From positions 62,001-126,000 of the forward strand of contig NZ_QKMR01000002.1 in the NCBI RefSeq assembly GCF_003208175.1: a DNA stretch of 64,000 bases. Direction: 5' to 3'. Made by a program: the position numbers and the translations under genes. Of the stretch, positions 55,176-63,589 are shown one piece after another. Below the pieces are notes generated by a model. That model was not told the DNA's origin and searched no databases. It saw only the letters and a program-made list of their open reading frames with translations. Position 1 is the first letter of the stretch. Each line of letters begins with the position of its first letter. This DNA comes from Ruminiclostridium sufflavum DSM 19573. GTDB taxonomy: Bacteria > Bacillota > Clostridia > Acetivibrionales > DSM-1351.

Positions 55176-57860
55176 TTGGATAAGATAATGATTGTTGATG
55201 GTAATAGCATTTTGAACAGAGCTTTTTACGGGCTTAGTAAAACAGCGTCACTTACAACCTCGGAGGGTGTTCACACAAATGCCGTATTTGGTTTTATTAA
55301 TATCCTTTCTAAATATCTGGCAGAGGAAGAGCCGAAATATCTATGCGTGGCGTTTGATTTGAAAGCACCGACCTTCAGGCATAAGGAGTATGACCAATAT
55401 AAAGCTCAGAGAAAGGGAATGCCTGCTGAATTAGCCGAGCAGGTTCCAATAATTAAGCAGGTATTGGATGCAATGAACATAAGTAGAGTTGAAGTTGAAG
55501 GCTTTGAGGCAGATGACATACTTGGTACGATTTCGCTGTGTGCACAGGAAAATGAAATTGAAGCCATATTGTTAACAGGTGACAGAGATTCATTGCAGCT
55601 TGCATCAGGCACTACAAGGATTAAACTGCCTGTGACCAGAGGAAATAAAACTGAGACGGATGAATATGATTACAAAAAGGTAGTGGAGAAGTATGGAGTT
55701 ATTCCAAATCAGCTTATTGATGTAAAGGGGCTGATGGGAGATGCTTCGGACAATATACCTGGTGTGCCCGGAATAGGTGAAAAGACAGCACTTGAGCTGA
55801 TTAAAAAATTTAACAGCATTGAGGAACTGTATGAAAATATTGATTCGGTTGAGAAAAAAGGCGTTCGTGAAAAGCTGGAGGCAAACAAGGAGTTGGCTTT
55901 CCTTTGTAAAAGGCTTGCTGCAATTGACAGAAGGATACCGGATATCTGTGGCATGAGTCAATACCTGAGAATGGAATTTGATAGGCAAAAGCTCTATGAA
56001 GTTTTTAAAAAGCTGGAGTTTAAATTATTTATAGAAAAATTTGGATTGAAAGACGATTCAGGCTCTCAGGCTTTAGCCAACATGTCCGTTGAGTATAAGG
56101 AAATCAGTTCTGTAGCTGAATTGGCAGACTATACTGATTTAATAAAAAAGAGCAGGGCTGTTACTATCCATTACCATATGGATTTGTCAGGCAGCTTTAT
56201 TGATGATCTTTGCATATATGCATGTGAAGAAGGCTCTGTCCCCGGGGTATTGATATTTTCAAGTGACTTCACAAGCGGTATGGCCATACAGGCTTTAAAG
56301 GAAGTATTTGAAAATAAGAATATAAGTAAATATGGTCATGACCTTAAGCTGTTTATCAGGCATTTAAAAGCAGCCGGTATAGAAATAGACGGTATTGCCT
56401 TTGATACAATGATTGCGGCATATATACTTGAGCCTACCAGAAGCAGCTACAGGATTTCGGAGCTTTCCGAGGATATTTTGAATAAGGCTATAATTCCCGC
56501 AGAAAATCTGTATGACAAACATGGGAAAAAGCAGGTGCAGGAGTTGGAAGCGGATTCTTCCGCAATATGTGCCACCTGTGCCAAGGTTATTTTTGAATTA
56601 GTGCAGCGCTTTACCCCGATTATCAAGGAGAACGGACAGGAAGAGTTATTTTATGATATTGAGCTGCCCCTTGTCGAGGTGCTTGCGGATATGGAGCTTT
56701 GGGGCTTCAAGATAGATGTGGCAGGACTTCAGATTTTCTCAAAAGAGCTTGACGGAAAAATTTCTGTTTTGGAAAATGAAATATATATGCTTGCCGGTGA
56801 GGATTTTAACATCAATTCACCTAAGCAATTGGGAGTTATCTTGTTTGAGAAGCTGGGACTGCCTGCGGCTAAAAAGACAAAAACAGGATATTCAACCGGC
56901 GCGGAGGTATTGGAAAAGCTTTCTCACAAGCATGAGATTGTACACAGAATACTGGAATACAGGCAATTAATGAAATTGAAATCAACCTATGCAGACGGAC
57001 TGTTGGCGGTTATAGACAAGAGCACAGATAAAATACATTCCAGCTTTAATCAGACTGTTACTGCTACCGGAAGAATCAGCAGTACAGAGCCTAATCTCCA
57101 GAATATACCGATAAAACTGGAGCTTGGACGTAAAATCAGGAAGGTTTTCATTCCGTCAGACAAAAATTATGTTTTGCTGGATGCGGACTATTCACAGATT
57201 GAGCTTAGGGTTCTGGCTCATATTACCGGTGATAAAAATATGTCAGAGGCTTTTAACAGCAATGAGGACATTCATTCAACAACTGCCTCAAAGGTATTTG
57301 GAATTCCTGTGGAGGAGGTTTCTCCCATTATGAGATCCAGAGCAAAGGCTGTGAACTTCGGCATTGTATACGGGATAGGTGATTTCAGCCTTGCTCAGGA
57401 TATTGGAGTTACCCGAAAGGAAGCTAAAAGGTATATAGATGAATATCTTGACAAGTATTCAGGTGTAAAGCAATATATGAGTGAAACGGTTGAAAAGGGC
57501 AAAGAGTTTGGGTATGTGACCACTATTTTTAACAGAAGAAGATATCTTCCCGAGCTGAAGTCAAGTAATTTTCATATGCGTTCTTTTGGAGAGCGTGTAG
57601 CAATGAATACGCCGATTCAGGGCTCGGCGGCCGATATTATTAAGATTTCAATGGTAAAAGGCTATAATGAACTTAAAAAAAGAAAATTAAAATCAAGATT
57701 AATACTGCAGGTGCATGACGAACTTATAATAGAGACTGAAAAATCAGAGCTGGAAGAGGTTTCAAGGCTTCTGAAGGATTGCATGGAAAATGCAGTGTCT
57801 CTGACGGTTCCTCTTACTGTAGATGTTAAGCATGGAGATACCTGGTATGAAACAAAATAA
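55176..57860 (+). CDS. polA: DNA polymerase I
   Basis: An 894-residue PolA: 5'-3' exonuclease (1-~300, with FEADDILGT and GDRDSLQLA), a 3'-5' exonuclease-fold domain (~310-500) and the polymerase (DADYSQIELRVLAH, RSRAKAVNFGIVYGIG, HDELIIE). The proofreading site seems dead: the D-x-E pair of E. coli PolA is replaced by histidines (TIHYHMD), as in Bacillus and Thermus enzymes. TTG start with GGGAGG upstream. It is followed by coaE and a lytic transglycosylase, a common clostridial run, all within the DNA that splits murA. Confidence 0.95.
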   Translation: MDKIMIVDGNSILNRAFYGLSKTASLTTSEGVHTNAVFGFINILSKYLAEEEPKYLCVAFDLKAPTFRHKEYDQYKAQRKGMPAELAEQVPIIKQVLDAMNISRVEVEGFEADDILGTISLCAQENEIEAILLTGDRDSLQLASGTTRIKLPVTRGNKTETDEYDYKKVVEKYGVIPNQLIDVKGLMGDASDNIPGVPGIGEKTALELIKKFNSIEELYENIDSVEKKGVREKLEANKELAFLCKRLAAIDRRIPDICGMSQYLRMEFDRQKLYEVFKKLEFKLFIEKFGLKDDSGSQALANMSVEYKEISSVAELADYTDLIKKSRAVTIHYHMDLSGSFIDDLCIYACEEGSVPGVLIFSSDFTSGMAIQALKEVFENKNISKYGHDLKLFIRHLKAAGIEIDGIAFDTMIAAYILEPTRSSYRISELSEDILNKAIIPAENLYDKHGKKQVQELEADSSAICATCAKVIFELVQRFTPIIKENGQEELFYDIELPLVEVLADMELWGFKIDVAGLQIFSKELDGKISVLENEIYMLAGEDFNINSPKQLGVILFEKLGLPAAKKTKTGYSTGAEVLEKLSHKHEIVHRILEYRQLMKLKSTYADGLLAVIDKSTDKIHSSFNQTVTATGRISSTEPNLQNIPIKLELGRKIRKVFIPSDKNYVLLDADYSQIELRVLAHITGDKNMSEAFNSNEDIHSTTASKVFGIPVEEVSPIMRSRAKAVNFGIVYGIGDFSLAQDIGVTRKEAKRYIDEYLDKYSGVKQYMSETVEKGKEFGYVTTIFNRRRYLPELKSSNFHMRSFGERVAMNTPIQGSAADIIKISMVKGYNELKKRKLKSRLILQVHDELIIETEKSELEEVSRLLKDCMENAVSLTVPLTVDVKHGDTWYETK

Positions 57861-58491
57861 GGATTCAATAGTACTGGGTGTGACCGGAGGAATAGGAAGC
57901 GGGAAAAGTACTGTCAGCGGAATACTTCAAGAGCTTGGAGCCATGGTTATTGATGCGGATGTTATCAGCAGGCAGATTGTTATGCCGGGTGAGAAGGCAC
58001 TTGAGGAGCTGCTTGCTGTGTTTGGCAGGGATATGGCTGATAACGGCGGACAGCTGCAAAGAAAGAAGCTGGCGGAGGAGGTTTTCCGGGATAAGGATAA
58101 GCTTCAAAGGCTCAATGGCATTATGCACAAGCATGTCGCTCAGAGAATACAGGAAAAGGTGGAGGAACTGCTTGCAGCTAAGACAAGGGTTATTGTTATT
58201 GATGCTCCTATACCTGTAGGGAAAGGCTTCCTTGATTTGTGCGATCAGGTATGGACAGTGACGGCATCAAAGGAACTGCGAATAGACAGAATTATTAAAA
58301 GAAGCGGTATGACATATGATGAAGCAGTTTCCAGAATCAATTCTCAAATCCGGGAAGAAGAGTATATGGCTATAGCAAATATCGTAATTTATAATGACAA
58401 GGATTATTTACATTTGAAAGAAATGGTTAAATACCAATTTAACAGTATTTTGCAAGAATATAATTGTGAACAGGAATTTCCGCAGCTTTAG
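57847..58491 (+). CDS. coaE: dephospho-CoA kinase
   Basis: A 214-residue kinase for the last step of coenzyme A synthesis. P-loop GVTGGIGSGKST at 11-22, DADVISRQI and RINSQIREEEYMAIANIVI. Start ATG 57847 overlaps the polA 3' end by 14 bp and has GGAGA upstream; an in-frame ATG at 57823 is deeper inside polA. Coupled translation with polA is likely. Confidence 0.94.
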   Translation: MKQNKDSIVLGVTGGIGSGKSTVSGILQELGAMVIDADVISRQIVMPGEKALEELLAVFGRDMADNGGQLQRKKLAEEVFRDKDKLQRLNGIMHKHVAQRIQEKVEELLAAKTRVIVIDAPIPVGKGFLDLCDQVWTVTASKELRIDRIIKRSGMTYDEAVSRINSQIREEEYMAIANIVIYNDKDYLHLKEMVKYQFNSILQEYNCEQEFPQL

Positions 58492-58526
58492 GCAAAATCT
58501 GAAATTATTGGGCCAGAGGTGATTTT

Positions 58527-59105
58527 TTGAAGAGAAAGAGCAGGAGCAGGTACAAAGGACTATTGATTTTTTTAGTTTTTATATTGGCAGTTGTTTTTGC
58601 AGTTAATTCAATAGGATATATTCTGAAATATATGTATCCTATAAAGTATTCACAGTATGTTGAAAGGTATTCTGATGAATACGGACTGGATAGAAATCTT
58701 GTATATTCGATTATTAAGGCAGAGAGTGGGTTTAATCCCAATGCGGTGTCTGTAAGAAATGCAAAAGGCTTGATGCAGATAATGGACAGTACGGGAGAGT
58801 GGGCGGCAGAAAAAATGAATATTGAAAATTTTGAAAGCGGTATGCTGCTGGAGCCGGAGACTAATATAAGAATAGGCTGCTGGTATATTGCAAGGCTGCT
58901 TAACCAATATGACAGCAATGTTGAGCTTGCGCTTACCGCATACAATGCGGGCAGCGGAAACGTATCAAAGTGGCTGAAAAATACTGATATCAGCAGTAAT
59001 GGGAAAACCTTGGACAGGATACCCTTTGAAGAAACTGAGAATTATGTGAAAAAGATTAAAAGATATAATTATGTATATAAAAAGCTTTACGATGGACAAA
59101 AATAG
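58527..59105 (+). CDS. membrane-anchored lytic transglycosylase (SLT)
   Basis: A 192-residue protein: one N-terminal signal anchor (GLLIFLVFILAVVFAV) and an SLT domain with catalytic E66 in IIKAESGFNPNAVS, GLMQIM and ALTAYNAGSG. It cleaves the MurNAc-GlcNAc bond to leave 1,6-anhydro ends. TTG start, RBS AGAGGTGA. It follows coaE by 35 bp, as in many clostridia. Confidence 0.93.
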   Translation: MKRKSRSRYKGLLIFLVFILAVVFAVNSIGYILKYMYPIKYSQYVERYSDEYGLDRNLVYSIIKAESGFNPNAVSVRNAKGLMQIMDSTGEWAAEKMNIENFESGMLLEPETNIRIGCWYIARLLNQYDSNVELALTAYNAGSGNVSKWLKNTDISSNGKTLDRIPFEETENYVKKIKRYNYVYKKLYDGQK

Positions 59106-59156
59106 TGATATTTTATAAATGTGGATTATTTCACTTTTTTACGAGGAGGAGAAGAA

Positions 59157-59498
59157 ATGAGTTCAGTGCTTTTCGAAAGGGATTTGCTGTATCCTACAGA
59201 CAATGTAATTGAGCCTGGAATTATACATGTAAAGATATTAAATCCGGACAACCTTAAAATGCCTGTAGTTGTTGAGACAAAGTCAAATCATTCGGCTGTT
59301 GAAAACGTAAATGCAGTTTTAGACGTACTGCAAAAGGATATTTTTGACAGGATTAATATTAAAATATATGATAATACCTCGGTGTACATTCTTCTAAATG
59401 CCTTGGATAAGGCTAAATACGGAGATGTAAAATATATTAAGGTTGTTTTCAACGGTGTACAGGATTTTTCGCTGGAGCCTTTTGATGAGGGACTGTAG
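59157..59498 (+). CDS. hypothetical protein, 113 residues
   Basis: An acidic, non-membrane alpha/beta protein with no motif I recognise (VIEPGIIHVKILNPDNLKMP, VENVNAVLDVLQKDIFDRIN). Start ATG 59157 has GAGGAGGAG upstream; the frame extends to 59121 without a ribosome site. It lies 51 bp after the lytic transglycosylase and ends at a terminator, so it closes the polA operon. Confidence 0.75.
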   Translation: MSSVLFERDLLYPTDNVIEPGIIHVKILNPDNLKMPVVVETKSNHSAVENVNAVLDVLQKDIFDRINIKIYDNTSVYILLNALDKAKYGDVKYIKVVFNGVQDFSLEPFDEGL

Positions 59499-59537
59499 AA
59501 TGCCTTGTAGTTCTGATGCCTTGGCTTAGATACATAA

Positions 59538-59587
59538 ACACCCTACTTCGTGATATTTTCACTTATGAAGTAAGGTGTTTTTTTGAT
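59538..59587 (+). terminator. terminator of the polA operon
   Basis: ACACCCTACTTC and GAAGTAAGGTGT pair with one mismatch, then TTTTTTT. Confidence 0.85.
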
Positions 59588-59614
59588 ACTCTGTTTCGTG
59601 AGCTTTAGCAAAAC

Positions 59615-60628
59615 TTAAATAGTTCTTTGAACAGATTGAGCGACCAGCCTTAATTCATCCATTAATGTACCGAATCTTTCGGGCCTTAGTGATTGGGGAC
59701 CATCGCACAAAGCGGTGGGAGGGTTAAGATGAACTTCAATTATCAAGCCGTCAGCGCCTGTTGCCACAGCACCCTTTGCAAGCGCAGGAACATATTTCCA
59801 ATTACCTGTTGCATGACTTGGATCAACAATAACAGGAAGATGGGAAACTTCTTTTATTACGGGAACGGCACTTAAATCAAGAGTATTTCTTGTCATTGTT
59901 TCAAAGGTACGTATACCTCTTTCACAGAGTATAACATTCTGGTTTCCCTCAGCGATTATATACTCAGCTGCCATAAGCCATTCTTCGATTGTTGCCGACA
60001 AACCCCTTTTCAGAAGAACAGGCTTATTTGTCATGCCTACCTCGCTCAGAAGCCGGAAATTCTGCATATTTCTTGCACCTATCTGGAATATATCCGTATA
60101 CTTGTTTACAAGCTCAACATCTCTTGTGTCGACTACTTCTGTAACTAGCTTAAGTCCTGTGGCTTCACGTCCGGCAACCATTATTTTAAGGCCGTCTTCT
60201 TCAAGTCCCTGAAAGGCATACGGTGAGCTTCGAGGCTTGAACGCACCTCCTCGAAGTATCTTCGCTCCGCTGCGCTTAACACTTTCGGCTGTTGAGATGA
60301 AATCCTTTTCATTCTCAATAGCGCAAGGCCCTGCCATTACAACAATTTCTTTCCCTCCGATTTTGACATCCCCTAAATCAATTATTGTTGGTGCCTGCTG
60401 CAGCTCGTTGCTTGCCAGCTTATATGGCTTCATAATTGGTACTAAGGTTTCGACACCCTGCATTTGTGAAACGGCATGAATATTCAGAAGCCGTTTATCA
60501 CCTATTGCGCCTATTACAGTTTTTACATCCCCATATATGGGATGAGTCTTAAATCCGAGTTCGATTAACTTATTTTCAACACTTTGAATATCTTGCTTTG
60601 TTGCAGCTTGTTTCATTACTATAATCAT
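59615..60628 (-). CDS. aroF: DAHP synthase (AroF type I-beta)
   Basis: A 337-residue 3-deoxy-7-phosphoheptulonate synthase, first step of the shikimate pathway. An N-terminal ferredoxin-like regulatory domain (IIVMKQAATKQDIQSVENKL, 1-~70) precedes the barrel with AGPCAIE, RGGAFKPRSSPYAFQG, KRGLSATIEEWLMAAEYI and DPSHATG. This is the Thermotoga/Bacillus-like form fed back by Tyr/Phe through the N-domain. RBS GAGGAGG. An aromatic-type T-box leader lies upstream. Confidence 0.95.
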   Translation of the reverse strand: MIIVMKQAATKQDIQSVENKLIELGFKTHPIYGDVKTVIGAIGDKRLLNIHAVSQMQGVETLVPIMKPYKLASNELQQAPTIIDLGDVKIGGKEIVVMAGPCAIENEKDFISTAESVKRSGAKILRGGAFKPRSSPYAFQGLEEDGLKIMVAGREATGLKLVTEVVDTRDVELVNKYTDIFQIGARNMQNFRLLSEVGMTNKPVLLKRGLSATIEEWLMAAEYIIAEGNQNVILCERGIRTFETMTRNTLDLSAVPVIKEVSHLPVIVDPSHATGNWKYVPALAKGAVATGADGLIIEVHLNPPTALCDGPQSLRPERFGTLMDELRLVAQSVQRTI

Positions 60629-60729
60629 ATTTTATTACCTCCTCAAATTTATGCTTGGTTTCTTCTGCCTGATTTCTATTGAGCGAGCCTCTGTGAAGGA
60701 AAATATACGGATAAATATCCTTTTTATGG

Positions 60730-61010
60730 TACAAAAAAGTCCTCATCCCTAAAAACTAGGGACGAAGACTTGTATCCACGCGTTACCACCCAAATTGGTT
60801 AAAACCCACTCATGCATGTACAGGAATCATATAAATAATCCGATACACTCTTTCTATAACGGGAAAGCCCCGGTACGACCTACAAAAAAAGTTTCAGCCA
60901 ACTGTTCGTGGGAGAACTTCAAGTATACTATCCTGCAATGCTTCCATCATTTCATTGCTCGCTGTGAAGACTCATATAATTTACTTTTCCCATTCATCAC
61001 ATTTTTAAAT
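60730..61010 (-). promoter_or_regulatory. T-box riboswitch of aroF, aromatic type
   Basis: On the minus strand GGGTGGTAACGCGTGG (60777-60792) is the T-box, followed by terminator GTCTTCGTCCCTA / TAGGGATGAGGAC and TTTTTTG. Stem I has GCGAGCAATGAAATGATGG and TAGTATACTTGAAG. After GAAG the triplet TTC (plus-strand 60914-60916) would make it a phenylalanine sensor; that reading is less certain than the T-box itself. It fills most of the 60629-61083 gap. Confidence 0.9.
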
Positions 61011-61083
61011 AAATATTATATTACTTAGTATACTAACATGTTATTACAAAATAAGTCAATACTTTTTTTATAACAGAAATCAT

Positions 61084-61830
61084 TTATTTTAAAATTCTTT
61101 GTATAACACTAGCTCTTGCCGCATTTTCAAATGTATCGTCAAGTATATTCAAAGCACTGAAAGTATCGTATTTTTGCTTCAATGCAAGAGTGAGCAGATG
61201 GTCTGTCAGCAAGGGGTTTTTTGGAAGAAGGCTTCCGTGGGAATATGAACAGTAGACATTGTTATATACGGCGCCTTCATAGCCGTCAGTTCCATTATTG
61301 CCATTGCCGTACAGAACCTTGCCAAGGGGACGGATATCACTTCCCAGATAGGTTCTGCCGGAGTGATTTTCAAAGCCCGCTATTTTGAGAGGTTTTCCTT
61401 CATCACTTATTATATCGCTCTCAAAGACTATATTTCCAATCATTCTTTCCTTGCCGCCCACAGTCCATAAGTCGAGAGCATCCAGAAACTCAATTTCTTT
61501 GCCGTCCCAAGTCTTATAGTATTTCCCCATGAGCTGGAAACCGCCGCAAATACACAAAAAAACCTTCATGTTATTGATTGCATTTTTAATTTCAGAGCCT
61601 TTTTGCTCAAGAACATCCTTTTGAATAATTTCCTGCTCGTAATCCTGCCCGCCGCCCAAAAATACAATATCAAAGGCAGATGCATCAAAGCTGTCACCAA
61701 TGGTTATATTTTGTATGGCTACATTTATGCCGTGCCACTGGGCACGTCTTTGCAAGGCTAACATATTGCCTCTGTCTCCGTAAGTATTCAAGAGATCAGG
61801 GTATAGATGACAAATATTCAAATCAAGCAT
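61084..61830 (-). CDS. gatD: GatD, lipid II isoglutaminyl synthase glutaminase subunit
   Basis: A 248-residue class I (CobQ-like) glutaminase: LGGGQDYEQ oxyanion segment, nucleophile C95 in CICGGFQLMG and H198 in YSHGSLLPKNPLL. It supplies ammonia to MurT for amidating D-glutamate in lipid II. ATG overlaps the murT stop by one base (TAATG), giving a coupled pair. Confidence 0.94.
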   Translation of the reverse strand: MLDLNICHLYPDLLNTYGDRGNMLALQRRAQWHGINVAIQNITIGDSFDASAFDIVFLGGGQDYEQEIIQKDVLEQKGSEIKNAINNMKVFLCICGGFQLMGKYYKTWDGKEIEFLDALDLWTVGGKERMIGNIVFESDIISDEGKPLKIAGFENHSGRTYLGSDIRPLGKVLYGNGNNGTDGYEGAVYNNVYCSYSHGSLLPKNPLLTDHLLTLALKQKYDTFSALNILDDTFENAARASVIQRILK

Positions 61831-63266
61831 TATTTCCAGAACTCCTTCAGATTGAATTTTTTCTTCAAAATACCACGGATTTCAAGCATTGCGGTATATG
61901 TGGGAAGTATATAGTAACAGCCTCCTGACCGGGTTCCTTTCAAGCCCTCGTCAATAAGCATATTGTAATCCTTTATGATTTTGATTTTAGAGGTATCAAG
62001 ACCGCTGTATTTAAGACGCACAGCCATATCTTCCCCTCTTATGCCGGAGGTAACCAGTCTGTCAATATTGTCCGCAACACTATTCAGCTGTTCAAAATCA
62101 ACATCCCACAGCCATGAAATATCAGTGCCGTCAGCTAAGTTGTCATTAATTATAAAGGAAATATTTAACGGCTGCTTGTCAAGTGCTAAAAAGCTGAGAA
62201 CCTGATTGAAACCGGTAGGATTTTTAACCAGTATCAGCTTGACGGTTTTGTCCCCGACATTTATTGATTCCATTCTTCCAAAACCGGATTCAAAGGATTG
62301 AAGGGCTTCAGATATGGTATCGGCACTGTATTTCAATGTAAGACCTAATGCTGCTGCTGCCATTGCATTATAGACATTGTACAAGCCGGGGAGGTTTATC
62401 CTTGTAACAAACTCTTTTTTCTCCTGCAATAAAGAGGAAGTGCATGTCCACTTAACAGTTGTAAAGCTGCTTCCGGCTTCCTGTATTTCTGTACATTCCA
62501 AATCGGCAGCCGGTCTCTTATAGCCGCAGCCTGTGCAGTAAAAGCTTCCAAGATGACCATATATATGATTTGAATATTCATATTTGCTTTTGCAGAAAAT
62601 ACAGAACATAGCATCGGAATTAACATTTTCAGAATTTCCCTGATATGCCTCGCAGCTTATGCCGTAATAAAAAACCGGTTTTGAAGTGCCTTCACCCAGA
62701 GAAGCGCACATTGAATCATCTGCATTCAGTATTAAAGCCGTATTTTCAGCTGTATGCTCAAGACCGGATTTTACCGCATTCAGCGTGGAATAAAGTTCGC
62801 CGTATCTGTCCAGCTGATCCCTGAAAAAGTTTGTAACAACTACCGCTTTTGGTGTAATATGCTTTGTCACCTGATTGAAGGCAGCTTCATCACTCTCAAT
62901 CAGTGCAACCTTATGTCTTGGCTTACCGCCGGGGGAAACTGCCTGAATAAATAAGGTCGTTATTCCGCTCAGCAGATTGGCGCCTGACTTATTGGTTATG
63001 TAGTTTATATTGTTATTTTTCAGGATTTCTTCGATAATTCTGGTTGTTGTGGTCTTTCCGTTTGTACCGGTAACCATTATAATCTCAAAGTCTTTTGCAA
63101 TTGATTCAAGAATACCCGGATATATTTTTAATGCTATTTTGCCGGGAAGGGTAGTGCCTCCTCTTCTTAAAAGGTGCAATGTAAAAATAGTAAATTTTGA
63201 TATAATAATAGATATAGCTTTTCGTAATTTCATAATTATGTCCATGCTCTGCTTTTGTGGTACCAA
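61830..63266 (-). CDS. murT: MurT, lipid II isoglutaminyl synthase ligase subunit
   Basis: A Mur-ligase-like protein of up to 478 residues: P-loop VTGTNGKTTTT (~65-75), a Cys4 zinc ribbon inserted in the central domain (FCIFCKS...FYCTGCG, ~227-256) that is specific to MurT, and the DUF1727 C-domain (LVKNPTGFNQVL). It amidates lipid II glutamate with GatD. The start is unclear: TTG 63266, ATG 63245 and ATG 63233 (MKLRKAIS, the family-like start) all lack a good ribosome site, whereas a strong AGGAGGAG sits upstream of a 3-codon ORF at 63275-63286. Confidence 0.93.
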   Translation of the reverse strand: MVPQKQSMDIIMKLRKAISIIISKFTIFTLHLLRRGGTTLPGKIALKIYPGILESIAKDFEIIMVTGTNGKTTTTRIIEEILKNNNINYITNKSGANLLSGITTLFIQAVSPGGKPRHKVALIESDEAAFNQVTKHITPKAVVVTNFFRDQLDRYGELYSTLNAVKSGLEHTAENTALILNADDSMCASLGEGTSKPVFYYGISCEAYQGNSENVNSDAMFCIFCKSKYEYSNHIYGHLGSFYCTGCGYKRPAADLECTEIQEAGSSFTTVKWTCTSSLLQEKKEFVTRINLPGLYNVYNAMAAAALGLTLKYSADTISEALQSFESGFGRMESINVGDKTVKLILVKNPTGFNQVLSFLALDKQPLNISFIINDNLADGTDISWLWDVDFEQLNSVADNIDRLVTSGIRGEDMAVRLKYSGLDTSKIKIIKDYNMLIDEGLKGTRSGGCYYILPTYTAMLEIRGILKKKFNLKEFWK

Positions 63267-63582
63267 ATTTTATTTCAGTACGGCATGAATCTGCTCCTCC
63301 TTTTATATAAACATAAGCGATGACGGATTTACAACTGTAAAAGTTGAATTAATTATATTAAAACATTATATCACATAAAATTTTCAAAAATACGGTTTAT
63401 TCTTAATTTTATACTACTTTTTTGTGCTTTGGCTCCGGCTGTATAAAATACTATATTTAATAATTATTGACATTAATAAAACCAAATATCACAATTGATG
63501 GGCAATATAATCTTGTGATATAATTATTAGGGTTAGCTTTAAAGCTGATATTAATATTGTAAAAGCGCCAGTAACGTAACAC
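63267..63582. other. right terminal non-coding part of the murA-interrupting segment
   Basis: Leader of murT and then AT-rich DNA up to the right core repeat. It holds a minus-strand minigene ATG-CCG-TAC-TGA (63275-63286) behind AGGAGGAG, a perfect 9-bp hairpin ATATCACAA / TTGTGATAT (63486-63521), and at the very end AGTAACGTAACACA next to the core. No recombinase remnant is visible. Confidence 0.6.
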
Positions 63583-63589
63583 ATCCGGG
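63583..63589. other. right 7-bp core repeat of the murA-interrupting segment
   Basis: ATCCGGG, same as 52078-52084 and in the same orientation; 11,505 bp apart. The codon phase relative to murA is the same at both copies. Confidence 0.85.

Noticed and set aside
52085-63582. murA split as a result of a simple inversion
   Set aside because: Both murA parts are on the same strand in the correct order; a single inversion would leave them on opposite strands.
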